This document shows positions 4,622 through 12,680 of a DNA stretch of 29,972 nucleotides, piece by piece (within the stretch, counting starts at the first letter, position 1; the number at the start of each line of letters is the position of its first letter). Origin of the DNA: a virus; the IMG/VR virus record IMGVR_UViG_3300033148_002226, positions 1 through 29,972 of that record. One strand, 5' to 3'. The position numbers and the translations under genes were made by a program. The notes under the pieces were generated by a model. That model was not told where the DNA came from, searched no databases, and saw only the letters and a program-made list of their open reading frames with translations.

Positions 4622-6838
4622 ATGGCTGAAGGCGATTTTCAAGAAAAATCTAACAATGAAGAAGTTAAAGCAAACTATACAGCCAAAGGGCTTTCTGGAA
4701 CATTTGTAACTGGTAACATCATTCAAGATGATTACCTTAGTGAACTTATTGGTGTCGAAGGACAAAAACAATACGTTAAAATGTCAAAATCTGATGCACA
4801 AATCAGAAAGCTAATGCACGCAGTAAACAACCCAATTAAGTCAGCCGATTGGGCAATAGAACCTGCTTCAGATGAAAAAGTGGATATAGAGCAAGCCGCT
4901 TTAATGGAACAAATTCTTTTCAAAGATATTGAAGGCGGTTGGGCGGCAAAGCTTGATGAGATATTAACTTTTCCCTGGCAAGGTCATTCAGTATTTGAAA
5001 TCATTCATAAAAATAGACAATCAAAAACATTTGGACCTTATACAGGTTTAGAAAATCTTGCCTGGAGAGATCAAACAACACTTACAAAGTGGGATTTCCA
5101 GAATGGAAGATTAAAGAGAGTATACCAGGAACAATCTGGTGAACTTGAAGTTAATGCTTGGTTAGAATCTGATACGTTATTAACTTTTTACAATGAGAAA
5201 AAGGGAAATGATAACGGATTTGCATTCCTTAGAATGTTATACGGAAATTACAAAAGAAAATTATTATATAAACAACTTCAAGCGATTGGAATGGAAAGGG
5301 CGGCAATAGCGGTTCCGCATTTGGAACTTCCACAAGGTGTTCCATATGATTCTGATGAAGCAACAAACGCTGAAAATCAATTAAGAGCTTTTACACTTGC
5401 TGAAACTGCTTACTTCATAACGCCATATGGTTATAAACTTAATTACAATAATACTGGTAATTTTGATCCTGCAAGGGCGCAAGTTGCTATAAAAGCGGAA
5501 AATGAAGAAATTGCAGGTTCACTTATTGGTATGTGGCTTGAAATGGGAATTGGTGGAAATTCAGGGAACCAGGCGGGAACTGGAATCAGCGCTGAATTCT
5601 TTAAAGATGGAATCGAGTATATAGCGGATAAGATTTCAAGTGCTATAAATTTAAGATTAATTCCAAACTTAATGGCTTTAAACTTTGGTGAAGTTGAAAA
5701 CCTTCCAAAGCTTAGACATTCTGGAATAGCTGATGAAGCTGGAAAAGAATTAATGGAAATCGTAACAGGTTATTCAACTGCGGGAATCATAACACCTGAT
5801 GAACCTTTAGAAGATCATATCAGAAAAACGCACAACCTTCCAAAGAAGGCTGAAGGTGAAATGCTAGAAAATAAAAAAGCTTCTGATGAAACCCCAGGTA
5901 AAGAAAAGCCTGAAGAAGCGCCTCAACCTAAAAAAGATGAAGAAGATAAAGAACTTTCTGAAAAAGATAATGTTATTGAGCTTGCTTCAAAGTCAACACC
6001 TAAAACTCTTATTGATGAACAAAGTGCTAAGACAAAAAGTGTTATTGTATCAGGTTTGGAATTTGTTAAAACCAAATACATTAAAGACGTGATGAACAAA
6101 TACAAGCAATTACCTGATAATAAGAAACAAAACGCAACAACTAAAATAACTTTGGGCGGTGTTAAAGACTTAAACAAGAAGATTAAAAAGTCTTTAGTTG
6201 AAACAACTTTCAAAGCTATTGACCAGGCGAAAAGTGAAGTTCCATCTAGAAAAGATATTTCACTTAAAACAACTGAAGAAGATATGATTCGCCTAAACTT
6301 TAAAGGTGATGAAATTAAACTTAATGAGCAATCGAAATTGCCTACACATATGCAAATTTTACTTTCTAAGCAAGCGCAGTTAATGGCTGAAAATGCTTCC
6401 AATGAATTAAAGAAAAGAATAGATTTCAAGTTCAGCGGTATGGAAGTTAAAACAAATGCTGAAGATAGTATCAAGCAAGCTTTGGAAGATGAAGCGGATA
6501 AATACATTGATTCACCTGTTATAGGTGTTCAAGCAACAAACGCGAATGCATTGTTTGTTAATGAATCAAGAAATTCATTTTTCAATGATGAAGATGTAAT
6601 TGATGAAATACATTCATTTACTTTTGTAAATATAGCACCTAAATCAGCGATTTGTAGGGAATTAGCAGGAACAACTTTTAAAACAAATGATGTTGATTCA
6701 CTTAGATATTCGCCGCCGCTTCACCATAATTGTAAATCATACCTTAGAGCAAATTTAAAAGTTTCTAAGGGTGTTGATAAAATAGAAGTGTCGAGTTTAT
6801 CGCCTAGCGCTGAAGCGAAAAAGAGTATAACGTTATGA
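4622..6838 (+). CDS. Portal protein (DUF935/Mu gp29-like) fused to MuF/gp7-type head domain
   Basis: A 738-residue protein. Residues 1 to about 410 match the Mu gp29-type portal: early RKLMHAVNNPIKSADWAIEPA, then LAWRDQTTLTKWDF, FLRMLYGNYKRKLLYKQ, and IAGSLIGMWLEMG. This part should form the dodecameric DNA gate of the prohead. A Lys/Glu/Pro-rich linker follows at about 410-450. The C-terminal 100 residues look like the MuF/SPP1 gp7-type head morphogenesis domain, with AICRELAGTTF and PPLHHNCKSYL near residues 697-708. In Mu and SPP1 these are two proteins; here they form one chain. The start at 4622 has AGGGG six bases upstream. The stop overlaps the ATG of the next small gene. Confidence 0.88.
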   Translation: MAEGDFQEKSNNEEVKANYTAKGLSGTFVTGNIIQDDYLSELIGVEGQKQYVKMSKSDAQIRKLMHAVNNPIKSADWAIEPASDEKVDIEQAALMEQILFKDIEGGWAAKLDEILTFPWQGHSVFEIIHKNRQSKTFGPYTGLENLAWRDQTTLTKWDFQNGRLKRVYQEQSGELEVNAWLESDTLLTFYNEKKGNDNGFAFLRMLYGNYKRKLLYKQLQAIGMERAAIAVPHLELPQGVPYDSDEATNAENQLRAFTLAETAYFITPYGYKLNYNNTGNFDPARAQVAIKAENEEIAGSLIGMWLEMGIGGNSGNQAGTGISAEFFKDGIEYIADKISSAINLRLIPNLMALNFGEVENLPKLRHSGIADEAGKELMEIVTGYSTAGIITPDEPLEDHIRKTHNLPKKAEGEMLENKKASDETPGKEKPEEAPQPKKDEEDKELSEKDNVIELASKSTPKTLIDEQSAKTKSVIVSGLEFVKTKYIKDVMNKYKQLPDNKKQNATTKITLGGVKDLNKKIKKSLVETTFKAIDQAKSEVPSRKDISLKTTEEDMIRLNFKGDEIKLNEQSKLPTHMQILLSKQAQLMAENASNELKKRIDFKFSGMEVKTNAEDSIKQALEDEADKYIDSPVIGVQATNANALFVNESRNSFFNDEDVIDEIHSFTFVNIAPKSAICRELAGTTFKTNDVDSLRYSPPLHHNCKSYLRANLKVSKGVDKIEVSSLSPSAEAKKSITL

Positions 6839-6960
6839 AGTTTATAGCGTATAAGAAAAAACAAATGTGCTGCCCTATATGTCATGGAATGAAGGTGATA
6901 GAAACGGCAAAGGGTATAACAAAAAATTGCCCTGCGTGTAAAGGAAAAGGATTTCTATAA
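6835..6960 (+). CDS. Mini zinc-ribbon protein, DnaJ-type CxxCxG repeats
   Basis: A 41-residue gene: its ATG overlaps the portal stop (ATGA) and its TAA overlaps the next ATG (TAATG). The protein holds CPICHG and CPACKGKG, two halves of a DnaJ-type zinc-binding fold, plus a third Cys just before the first motif. Small proteins with this fold (for example the anti-TRAP type) bind partner proteins or unfolded chains. Its place between portal and protease suggests a head assembly helper, but that is inference. The tight coupling and the motif make it very likely a real gene. Confidence 0.7.
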   Translation: MKFIAYKKKQMCCPICHGMKVIETAKGITKNCPACKGKGFL

Positions 6961-8192
6961 TGGCTTTTTTAATTGATCAAATTAAAGAACAAAAAATACT
7001 TGAAATGGAAGTTAACGTTTCAGACTTTCTAGAGGAAAACAATATTTCAGAAGATTCTGTTATTTACAGATTGGCTTTTGATAAAACTGTTTTTACTGAT
7101 GAAGTTGAAGTGCGTGAATATCTTAAAGACAAATTCTTTTTTGCTTCAGATTTAAATGAAGATGAAGAAGGTTTTCAAGCAATAGTTAATAATCCGAAAC
7201 AAATGGATATTGAATCAGAAATAAGTGTTGAACTTAGGCGCGGAGTAACTGCATTCGCTGCGGATCTTATGCCACTTCCAACAATGGAGGAAATTCAATT
7301 TTCTGAAAAAGGTGATGTAAAGCTTGCTCATAAAATGGAAACATTTAATTTTAGTGAAGGGCTTCCACACATTATCGAAATTGCCAGGGTTGCTGAAGGT
7401 GAGCATCCTTCATATGGGCATTTAAAAATTACAAAAGAACATTTGTTATCAATGAAAAATAATTTTAAATCTGATGCCGCGGGTGTCGATTTGGCTGTTA
7501 ATGAAGATCATCGGAAAAATGAGGCGTTCGGGTGGTTTAAAGATGTGTTTTTATCTTTTGATGAAAGCGTGTTATACGGTCAAGTTCAATGGAATAGAAA
7601 AGGTGTTCAAGCGTTAAGCGAAAAAGAATATCGTTATTTCAGCCCTGAATTTAGGTTTAATTACAAGCATCCACATACAGGAATAGAGCATGGGCCAACG
7701 CTTTTAGGCGGAGCATTGACAAATTATCCGTTCCTTAAAATGGAAGCTATCGTTGAATTAAACGTGAAACAAGAAAAACAAACTAAGGAAGTAAAAATGG
7801 AAAACAAAACTATTGAACTTTCAGTTCACAATGAGCAAATTGTTGACCTTAACAACAAGTTAACAACTGCTAACACTGAATTGACTGCAAAAAATGATGA
7901 GATTGTTTCTCTTAACGACAAGGTAACTAAGTTAGAAACTGAAATTGCTCAAGGTAAAAGAGAAGTAGCAAACAACAAACTTTTTGAAGCTGGTAAAATC
8001 AACGCTGCTCAACTTGTAGCACTTAATGAAGGGAAATCTTCTTTTGAAGTTCTTTCACTTAATGAAGTTATGACAACAGAAGCGAAGGGAACAGATGAAG
8101 TAAAAACTGAAACTGTTGAACTATCAAGCAAAGAAAAGCAAATGGCGGATTCATTAGGTTTAACACCTGAAGAATTTAAAGCTGGTAACTAA
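6960..8192 (+). CDS. Prohead protease with scaffold tail, Mu gpI-like
   Basis: A 410-residue protein. After an N-terminal extension of about 130 residues comes the Mu I-type protease core: GHLKITKEHLLSMKNNF, GVDLAVNEDHRKNEAFGWF (His and acidic residues about 178-192), VQALSEKEYRYFSPEF, and GGALTNYPFLKMEAI. The last 130 residues form a long coiled coil (NNKLTTANTELTAKNDEIV) ending in LGLTPEEFKAGN, typical of a head scaffold. The protease would mature the prohead and remove the scaffold. The start overlaps the previous stop by one base. The extended N-terminal region is not recognised. Order portal, protease, decoration, capsid agrees with Mu-like head modules. Confidence 0.88.
   Translation: MAFLIDQIKEQKILEMEVNVSDFLEENNISEDSVIYRLAFDKTVFTDEVEVREYLKDKFFFASDLNEDEEGFQAIVNNPKQMDIESEISVELRRGVTAFAADLMPLPTMEEIQFSEKGDVKLAHKMETFNFSEGLPHIIEIARVAEGEHPSYGHLKITKEHLLSMKNNFKSDAAGVDLAVNEDHRKNEAFGWFKDVFLSFDESVLYGQVQWNRKGVQALSEKEYRYFSPEFRFNYKHPHTGIEHGPTLLGGALTNYPFLKMEAIVELNVKQEKQTKEVKMENKTIELSVHNEQIVDLNNKLTTANTELTAKNDEIVSLNDKVTKLETEIAQGKREVANNKLFEAGKINAAQLVALNEGKSSFEVLSLNEVMTTEAKGTDEVKTETVELSSKEKQMADSLGLTPEEFKAGN
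7797..8192 (+). CDS. Head scaffold from an internal in-frame start, Mu gpZ-like
   Basis: Inside the protease gene, AAGGAAG followed by five bases and an ATG (7797) in the same frame would give a separate 131-residue protein equal to the coiled-coil tail. In phage Mu the scaffold gpZ is made in this way from gene I. The ribosome binding site here is as good as those of neighbouring genes and falls exactly where the protease core ends. The product has no cysteine and is acidic, as scaffolds usually are. Confidence 0.65.
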   Translation: MENKTIELSVHNEQIVDLNNKLTTANTELTAKNDEIVSLNDKVTKLETEIAQGKREVANNKLFEAGKINAAQLVALNEGKSSFEVLSLNEVMTTEAKGTDEVKTETVELSSKEKQMADSLGLTPEEFKAGN

Positions 8193-8210
8193 TTAAAAGG
8201 AAGGTTTAAT

Positions 8211-8627
8211 ATGACTGCATTAGTTAAAGATGTAAACAGATGTGAAAAAGTAGGAAGAATTATTGCTTTTCCTGTTAAAGCTGGAGTGAATATTTTTCAT
8301 AACGCTTTAGTAAAGATTGGCGCAGACGGTTTTCTTGCACCACAAGCGGCTGAAGCTGGAGCAGCTCACGCGGGTGTTGCTTATGAAGGTTGTGATAACA
8401 GCAATGGTGCTGATGGTGAAGTTCTTTGCCGTGTAGAAATGGGACAAGCTTTTGAAATGGAAGGCGCAGGATTTGTTGCGGCTGATATGCTTAAGCCAGT
8501 TTATGCTTCTGATGATAACACTGTTTCAGTTACTCAAGGTACAAATGAAATGGTTGTTGGTAAGATAATTGAAGTAATTTCTGCAACTAAAGTTCTTGTT
8601 CTTCAAAACAGACACGCAAGTAAATAA
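8211..8627 (+). CDS. Head decoration / capsid cement-like protein
   Basis: A 138-residue, glycine- and alanine-rich, beta-type protein between scaffold and major capsid, the usual place of the decoration protein. Features such as GRIIAFPVKAGVNIFHNALV, the Ala-rich AAEAGAAHAGVAYEG, and the end VVGKIIEVISATKVLVLQ follow the layout of capsid cement proteins (DUF2190 or lambda D-like roles). It would bind the outside of the expanded shell and stabilise it. The ribosome binding site is AAGGAAGG. The family assignment is by position and general pattern. Confidence 0.65.
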   Translation: MTALVKDVNRCEKVGRIIAFPVKAGVNIFHNALVKIGADGFLAPQAAEAGAAHAGVAYEGCDNSNGADGEVLCRVEMGQAFEMEGAGFVAADMLKPVYASDDNTVSVTQGTNEMVVGKIIEVISATKVLVLQNRHASK

Positions 8628-8639
8628 GGTAGGTAAATT

Positions 8640-9551
8640 ATGAGTACATACGTAGGTAAAGATTTAGTAACGCTTAGAAAAGGTTTAAGCGCTGCATTTA
8701 TTAAAGCATTTAACAACAGTGAAGATCCTAGTGATGTTATGCCGTTCATTATGCAAACTTCTTCTGATTGTGATAAAGAAGATTATGGTTGGCTTGGACA
8801 AGCTCCATCAATGGTTGAATGGGTTGACGAAAGACAACTTAAATCGCTTAACCAATTTGATTACCAAATCCCAAACAAAGATTATGAAGGTACTATCGCA
8901 GTTGATAGAAATGCAATCAAAGATGACAAGCTTGGAAATGTTAAAATCAGAATTGATGACCTTGCAAGAAAAGCAAGAATTCACCCAAGAAAACTAGCTA
9001 TCGAAACAATTGAAGCTGGTGAAGTTGAACTTTGTTATGATGGGCAACCGTTCTTTTCTCTTTCACATGAAGAAGGAAAGTCTGGTGTTCAAGGTAACAT
9101 TCAAACTGGTACAGGTGTTACGCTTGCTAACCTTAAAGCTGATATTGACGCGGCTGAAACTGCAATGCTTTCTTTTAAAGATGATACTGGTGAACCTTGG
9201 AATGAAGGTGAAGTTAAGTTAGGGATCATTTGTCACCCTACTCTTAAAAGAAAATTTGAAGAGTTAAACACTTTAGGTCAAATCAACAACAGCGATAATG
9301 GTATGAAGGGAAGAATTTCTCAAATTACTTATTCTTCAAGATTATCTGATGTTAATGATTACTATATTGCTGATATTTCAGAAGGTATGAAGCCTCTTAT
9401 TAAGCAAGATAGACAAGCGCCAGAATTTAACGCCCTAGAAGGTGATTCTGAAGCTGGATTCATGAGAAAGAAATACCACTATGGTATTGATTACAGAGTT
9501 GGATTCGGTTACGGATTATGGCAAAAAATGATTAAGGTTACAAACTCTTAA
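8640..9551 (+). CDS. Major capsid protein, Mu gpT-like
   Basis: A 303-residue protein that matches the Mu T major head subunit in length and in order of features: an N-terminal helix LRKGLSAAFIKAFN, SSDCDKEDYGWLGQAPSMVEW, the strand IPNKDYEGTIAVDRNAIKDD, the helix region LARKARIHPRKLAIETI, LCYDGQPFFS, then LGIICHPTLKRKFEELN and a C-terminal YRVGFGYGLWQKMIK. It forms the HK97-fold shell. It is the last gene before a strong terminator, usual for a highly expressed capsid gene. Confidence 0.93.
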   Translation: MSTYVGKDLVTLRKGLSAAFIKAFNNSEDPSDVMPFIMQTSSDCDKEDYGWLGQAPSMVEWVDERQLKSLNQFDYQIPNKDYEGTIAVDRNAIKDDKLGNVKIRIDDLARKARIHPRKLAIETIEAGEVELCYDGQPFFSLSHEEGKSGVQGNIQTGTGVTLANLKADIDAAETAMLSFKDDTGEPWNEGEVKLGIICHPTLKRKFEELNTLGQINNSDNGMKGRISQITYSSRLSDVNDYYIADISEGMKPLIKQDRQAPEFNALEGDSEAGFMRKKYHYGIDYRVGFGYGLWQKMIKVTNS

Positions 9552-9561
9552 TTATATTTCG

Positions 9562-9590
9562 GGTGAAGGTGTAAAAACCTTCACCTTTTT
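9562..9590 (+). terminator. Strong Rho-independent terminator after the capsid gene
   Basis: GGTGAAGGT (9562-9570), loop GTAAAA, ACCTTCACC (9577-9585), then five T. The perfect 9-bp stem begins ten bases after the stop of the major capsid gene. It would reduce transcription of the connector and tail genes relative to the head genes. Confidence 0.9.
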
Positions 9591-9605
9591 CATTGGAGTG
9601 AAATT

Positions 9606-9815
9606 ATGAAAAAGCAACTAAGAATTAAATTAAAACATCCCACAAGAAAAATGAGACTTGGAAGGCATGAAGTAACGCACATTGCAACAACTTTTGACCT
9701 TAATGAAGCTGAACTTTCTGAACTTGATAACAAAGGTCCTAAACATTGGATTGAAGTTAAAGAAGCAAAGAAAGCTGAAGTTAAAAAACCAAAGAAGAAA
9801 AAAGAAGAAAAATAA
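9606..9815 (+). CDS. Small basic virion-region protein (69 aa)
   Basis: A 69-residue protein. The first part (LRIKLKHPTRKMRLGRHEVTH, then LSELDNKGPKHWIEV) has the pattern of the short 'kl..p....g....G..v.v......L...g..i' proteins found after many phage capsid genes. The tail is a run of Lys and Glu (KKAEVKKPKKKKEEK). The start follows the terminator, with TGGAGTG upstream. Its role is unknown; position suggests head completion or a head-tail joining helper. A similar small protein is encoded at 14223-14399. Confidence 0.65.
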   Translation: MKKQLRIKLKHPTRKMRLGRHEVTHIATTFDLNEAELSELDNKGPKHWIEVKEAKKAEVKKPKKKKEEK

Positions 9816-9838
9816 CACTTAATACATAAGGGCGTTAA

Positions 9839-10192
9839 ATGGACTTAATCAATTCACCAGGGCTTTTTGAAAGCAATGAAGGAAATCCTAAAGTTTGTTT
9901 GGATAGATTAAGAACATCACCAGCGAACACTGAAGAAACGCCCATATTTGTCACAATTGTTGACGGTGGAAGCGGGGGCGGCAGCTTGAAATGTTTAAAT
10001 GATGTAATTGATTTGGTTGCTGGAACCCCCTACGTTTTAACATTTCCATCTATTTCTTCAATTTGCTCCGTTGAGTTTGAAAACACTGATGGGAAAAGAA
10101 TTTATGTCGGGTATAATATTAATGGAAATATATTAACAATTTGTTCACGGCAAGACTTAAATAACATACAATATAAAGTAATAGGAGAATAA
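9839..10192 (+). CDS. Hypothetical virion protein with C-terminal beta module
   Basis: A 117-residue protein. The N-terminal part (MDLINSPGLFESNEGNPKVCLDRLRTSP) is followed by a Gly/Ser linker and then about 60 residues (LVAGTPYVLTFP to IQYKVIG) that share a pattern with the end of the next protein: LVAxTP, a DGxxIxV strand, and a final IG. The two probably have a common beta-sandwich module. It is likely a small head or tail decoration. The ribosome binding site is AAGGGCG; the next gene starts three bases after the stop. Confidence 0.6.
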   Translation: MDLINSPGLFESNEGNPKVCLDRLRTSPANTEETPIFVTIVDGGSGGGSLKCLNDVIDLVAGTPYVLTFPSISSICSVEFENTDGKRIYVGYNINGNILTICSRQDLNNIQYKVIGE

Positions 10193-10194
10193 TT

Positions 10195-10851
10195 ATGAGT
10201 GACGGATTACCATTTTACGATCATATCGATCTAAACAAAAACGAAATTCAAGCGGCATCGTTTGAAAAACTTGCAACAGATCCAACAGGCGGCGATCTTT
10301 TTGAGGGGCGCTTTTGGTTGAACACAACGGACAACCTGGTTAAGGTTTACAGAAATTCAGAAATTAAAATTTTTGCATTTTTATCTGATCTAGTTGGCGG
10401 CGGGGCTTTTTCTCATGATGCTACAACAGGGATTCCAACGACAGGTTCAGGACCTTCAGGGGCTATTAAAGCGGGTGATACTTATTTTATTACTGTTGCT
10501 GGAACAATAGCTGGAATTGGTGGTGATGCTAATCTTGATGTAGGTGATTTACTTATTGCAATCGCTGATGGCGCGAACGCAGCAAATCAGTTTATCGGAA
10601 AACAAAGAAACTTAGATGATGCGGTTTTAGTAGGTGGAGAGGTAACAACAGTTTCACTTGTAGCAGCAACACCTTTAACAATTACTGCAACTAACTTTGC
10701 AGGAAATGTTTTAGATGCTGAAGTTTACAGAGCTGATGGAAGGCAAATTAATGTTAGAAAAACATTAGGTGCTGGAGCAAATCAAATCATTCTTAGAAGT
10801 AACCAGTCATTAACTGGCGTATCAGTTAGATTAATCGGATTGCTTAACTAA
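10195..10851 (+). CDS. Head/tail fibre-like protein
   Basis: A 218-residue protein. The N-terminal DLNKNEIQAASFEKLATDP followed by GRFWLNTTDNLVKVYR is the usual start of phage fibre proteins that attach to a virion. The centre (AGDTYFITVAGTIAGIG and LDVGDLLIAIADG) is also found in many fibres. The last 70 residues form the module shared with the previous gene. It may decorate the head or tail; the position right after the capsid genes favours a head fibre. No chaperone for it is visible. Confidence 0.68.
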   Translation: MSDGLPFYDHIDLNKNEIQAASFEKLATDPTGGDLFEGRFWLNTTDNLVKVYRNSEIKIFAFLSDLVGGGAFSHDATTGIPTTGSGPSGAIKAGDTYFITVAGTIAGIGGDANLDVGDLLIAIADGANAANQFIGKQRNLDDAVLVGGEVTTVSLVAATPLTITATNFAGNVLDAEVYRADGRQINVRKTLGAGANQIILRSNQSLTGVSVRLIGLLN

Positions 10852-11486
10852 TGAGTGAAATTTTCAATGCGCACATTGAAATGAATACCAATAGGATTAC
10901 TGATCTTGGTGATCCTATAGCTACGCAAGACGCTGCCACAAAAAGTTATGTGGATAAAAGAAAACATATCTTTCAAATGTCTGGGAAGTTTGACTTATTT
11001 CCTAACAACAACTGGTCATGTTGGAGTGATCCAAGTTTTGGCTATAACCTGGAAGATTGGGACGTACAACTTGGAAGCGGAACAGAACCAACTATTGATT
11101 GGGACGCCATGGGGCTTTTATTTCCTAGCGGTGCAATTCTTAAAAATTTATTTATAAAATGCCGTGGAAATAATAATGACATTGATTCTATAGAAGTTTA
11201 TGGTCGGGCGCACACGGCAGATTTATTGGCAGGTGATCCGATTGATTCGGGCGCTGAAGTTGGTGCGGTTGAAGTTTTTCCTGTAACAACTATTGATTTA
11301 GATTCAGGGCTTGCTTCAGCAAACGATGTAAGGGGCTTTGAAATAAGTTTAAATGATTTCACTTTCGCAAACGCAGGGGATTTTCATTTAAACATGAGGG
11401 CCGCGCCTTTTTCGTTATCACAAAACAGACAATTAAGATGTACTCTATTTATAGAATACGTATTGCCAGAGGACTTTAATTCATGA
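10851..11486 (+). CDS. Fibre-like protein with 'QDAATKSYVD' attachment motif
   Basis: A 211-residue protein. The N-terminus IEMNTNRITDLGDPIATQDAATKSYVDKR is the classical repeat of phage fibres, in which a trimeric coiled region is anchored to the virion. The remaining 170 residues are beta-rich and end in RQLRCTLFIEYVLP; they could be a receptor- or sugar-binding head. It overlaps both neighbours by one and four bases, so it is translated together with them. Confidence 0.68.
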   Translation: MSEIFNAHIEMNTNRITDLGDPIATQDAATKSYVDKRKHIFQMSGKFDLFPNNNWSCWSDPSFGYNLEDWDVQLGSGTEPTIDWDAMGLLFPSGAILKNLFIKCRGNNNDIDSIEVYGRAHTADLLAGDPIDSGAEVGAVEVFPVTTIDLDSGLASANDVRGFEISLNDFTFANAGDFHLNMRAAPFSLSQNRQLRCTLFIEYVLPEDFNS

Positions 11487-12115
11487 GTATAGGCGAAGGA
11501 TACATTCAAAACGCACATGGCGAAATAGTCAAACCTACGGATTTGAAAGTTCATAGGGTGATGGATAAAAGCCTAGATGCTTTGTATAGCGATTTTACTA
11601 TTTTGGGATTTAGAAAAATATCTCCTAACTATTCCAGGGGGCGTAAAAGTAAAGCGACTTACAAATGTATTGAATTCGATGAAATAGTTGCGGAAAAGAT
11701 ATTTGAAGATAGTTTTGATGTAAATGGTAATTTTGATGGCATTATGTCGACAGTAAACCTATATGATGAAGCTGGTAATATTGGCGCAACTAAAACTGAA
11801 AAATGCGTTGAATTTAATCCGATTGAAGCTGAAACGCACATGAGGCAAAGACGTGCTAGGCAAATGGATTTTCTTAAAGTTGGGGCAAGGGGCACGGAAC
11901 TCGAACCAATTCTTTCCGCAATCCTTTCAAGATACTATGAGGCAAAAGAGCAATATGTAAATGATGGTGTTGATACACTTTACGACATTATTGAAGGTGA
12001 GACAGATCCGACATTTTTAGCTTACCTGGCAATTGAAGTTCCAAGGCTTGACGGACTAGGAATGATTACAGTTAAAGACTCAATTTATTACCAGATAGGG
12101 AAAATTGAACTATGA
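11483..12115 (+). CDS. Hypothetical virion-region protein
   Basis: A 210-residue protein that I do not recognise. It starts MSIGEGYIQNAHGEIVKP, has a beta-rich first half (YKCIEFDEIVAEKIFEDSF and KCVEFNPIEAE, which look like two related strands), and a helical second half (RRARQMDFLKVGARG, LSAILSRYYEAKEQY). No signal peptide or membrane segment is visible. It overlaps the fibre gene before it (ATGA) and the membrane gene after it. It may be a fibre assembly chaperone or a structural protein; neither can be shown. Confidence 0.6.
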   Translation: MSIGEGYIQNAHGEIVKPTDLKVHRVMDKSLDALYSDFTILGFRKISPNYSRGRKSKATYKCIEFDEIVAEKIFEDSFDVNGNFDGIMSTVNLYDEAGNIGATKTEKCVEFNPIEAETHMRQRRARQMDFLKVGARGTELEPILSAILSRYYEAKEQYVNDGVDTLYDIIEGETDPTFLAYLAIEVPRLDGLGMITVKDSIYYQIGKIEL

Positions 12116-12378
12116 TACATTATTGCGGAACATCAACATTGCCAAAATGGTTAAATAAGTTTTTAAGCTTTTTTCACAATGAAGCTTGCCGCAGACACGA
12201 TTATCAATATGAATCAAAAACCAAAAGAATTATAGCTGATTTAAACTTTCTAAGGAATATGCTTTGGAACGGTTTAAAGAATTTATTAATGGGAACTTGT
12301 CAAATGTTCCTGGCACCAATAATGTTTCTTGCTGTTTTGTTTTTTGGTTTTATATTTTACAGAAAAGGGCCGTATTAA
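12112..12378 (+). CDS. Small membrane protein with phospholipase A2-like signature
   Basis: An 88-residue protein. Residues 24-46 read EACRRHDYQYE, then an AD pair and F46. Phospholipase A2-like domains, including the parvovirus capsid type, have the same order: catalytic His-Asp (H29, D30), Tyr (Y33), a second Asp (D43) and a Phe three residues later. The N-terminal YCGTSTLPKWL could be the calcium loop, although its glycines are fewer than in classical enzymes. Residues 65-82 form a membrane segment. A lipid-cleaving role during entry or lysis would fit, but small phage proteins with this signature have not been shown in the sequence itself to be active. It is coupled to the next gene (TAATG). 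Confidence 0.6.
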   Translation: MIHYCGTSTLPKWLNKFLSFFHNEACRRHDYQYESKTKRIIADLNFLRNMLWNGLKNLLMGTCQMFLAPIMFLAVLFFGFIFYRKGPY

Positions 12379-12680
12379 TGGAATCAATATCAATAAGCGA
12401 TATATTACAAGCGATTTTTACCCTGGCTTTCACAGTGGTAATGTTTAACGTTAGAGACTTTAAAAGTGTTATGACAAAAATGGGAACAAACATTGAAAAA
12501 CTTAATATTAATATTGCAACTTTGCTTGCCAATGACATTAACAAAGATAAAAGACTTAACAACCTCGATGAAGAAGTCCACGACATTAAAGAAGAATCTT
12601 CACGATTAAGGTCGGGGATGCATGAAATCAGGAATGAAGTTACGAAAATAAGCACAAAAATCGAGTTAAAGGATAAATAA
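12378..12680 (+). CDS. Membrane-anchored coiled-coil protein
   Basis: A 100-residue protein. The start MESISISDILQAIFTLAFTV follows the stop of the previous gene by overlap; an upstream in-frame start lies inside that gene and is unlikely. Residues 7-23 form a membrane segment; the rest is a long charged coiled coil (NNLDEEVHDIKEESSRLR). This form is seen in haemolysin XhlA-type and some holin or spanin-like phage proteins. It may work with the phospholipase-like membrane protein encoded before it. It lies among structural genes rather than in the lysis cassette at 25158-26544. Function uncertain. Confidence 0.62.
   Translation: MESISISDILQAIFTLAFTVVMFNVRDFKSVMTKMGTNIEKLNINIATLLANDINKDKRLNNLDEEVHDIKEESSRLRSGMHEIRNEVTKISTKIELKDK

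Noticed and set aside
5923-6507. A 194-residue open frame on the minus strand
   Set aside because: It is the shadow of the portal gene; Ser/Leu/Phe-rich translation, no ribosome binding site and opposite direction in a continuous forward operon.
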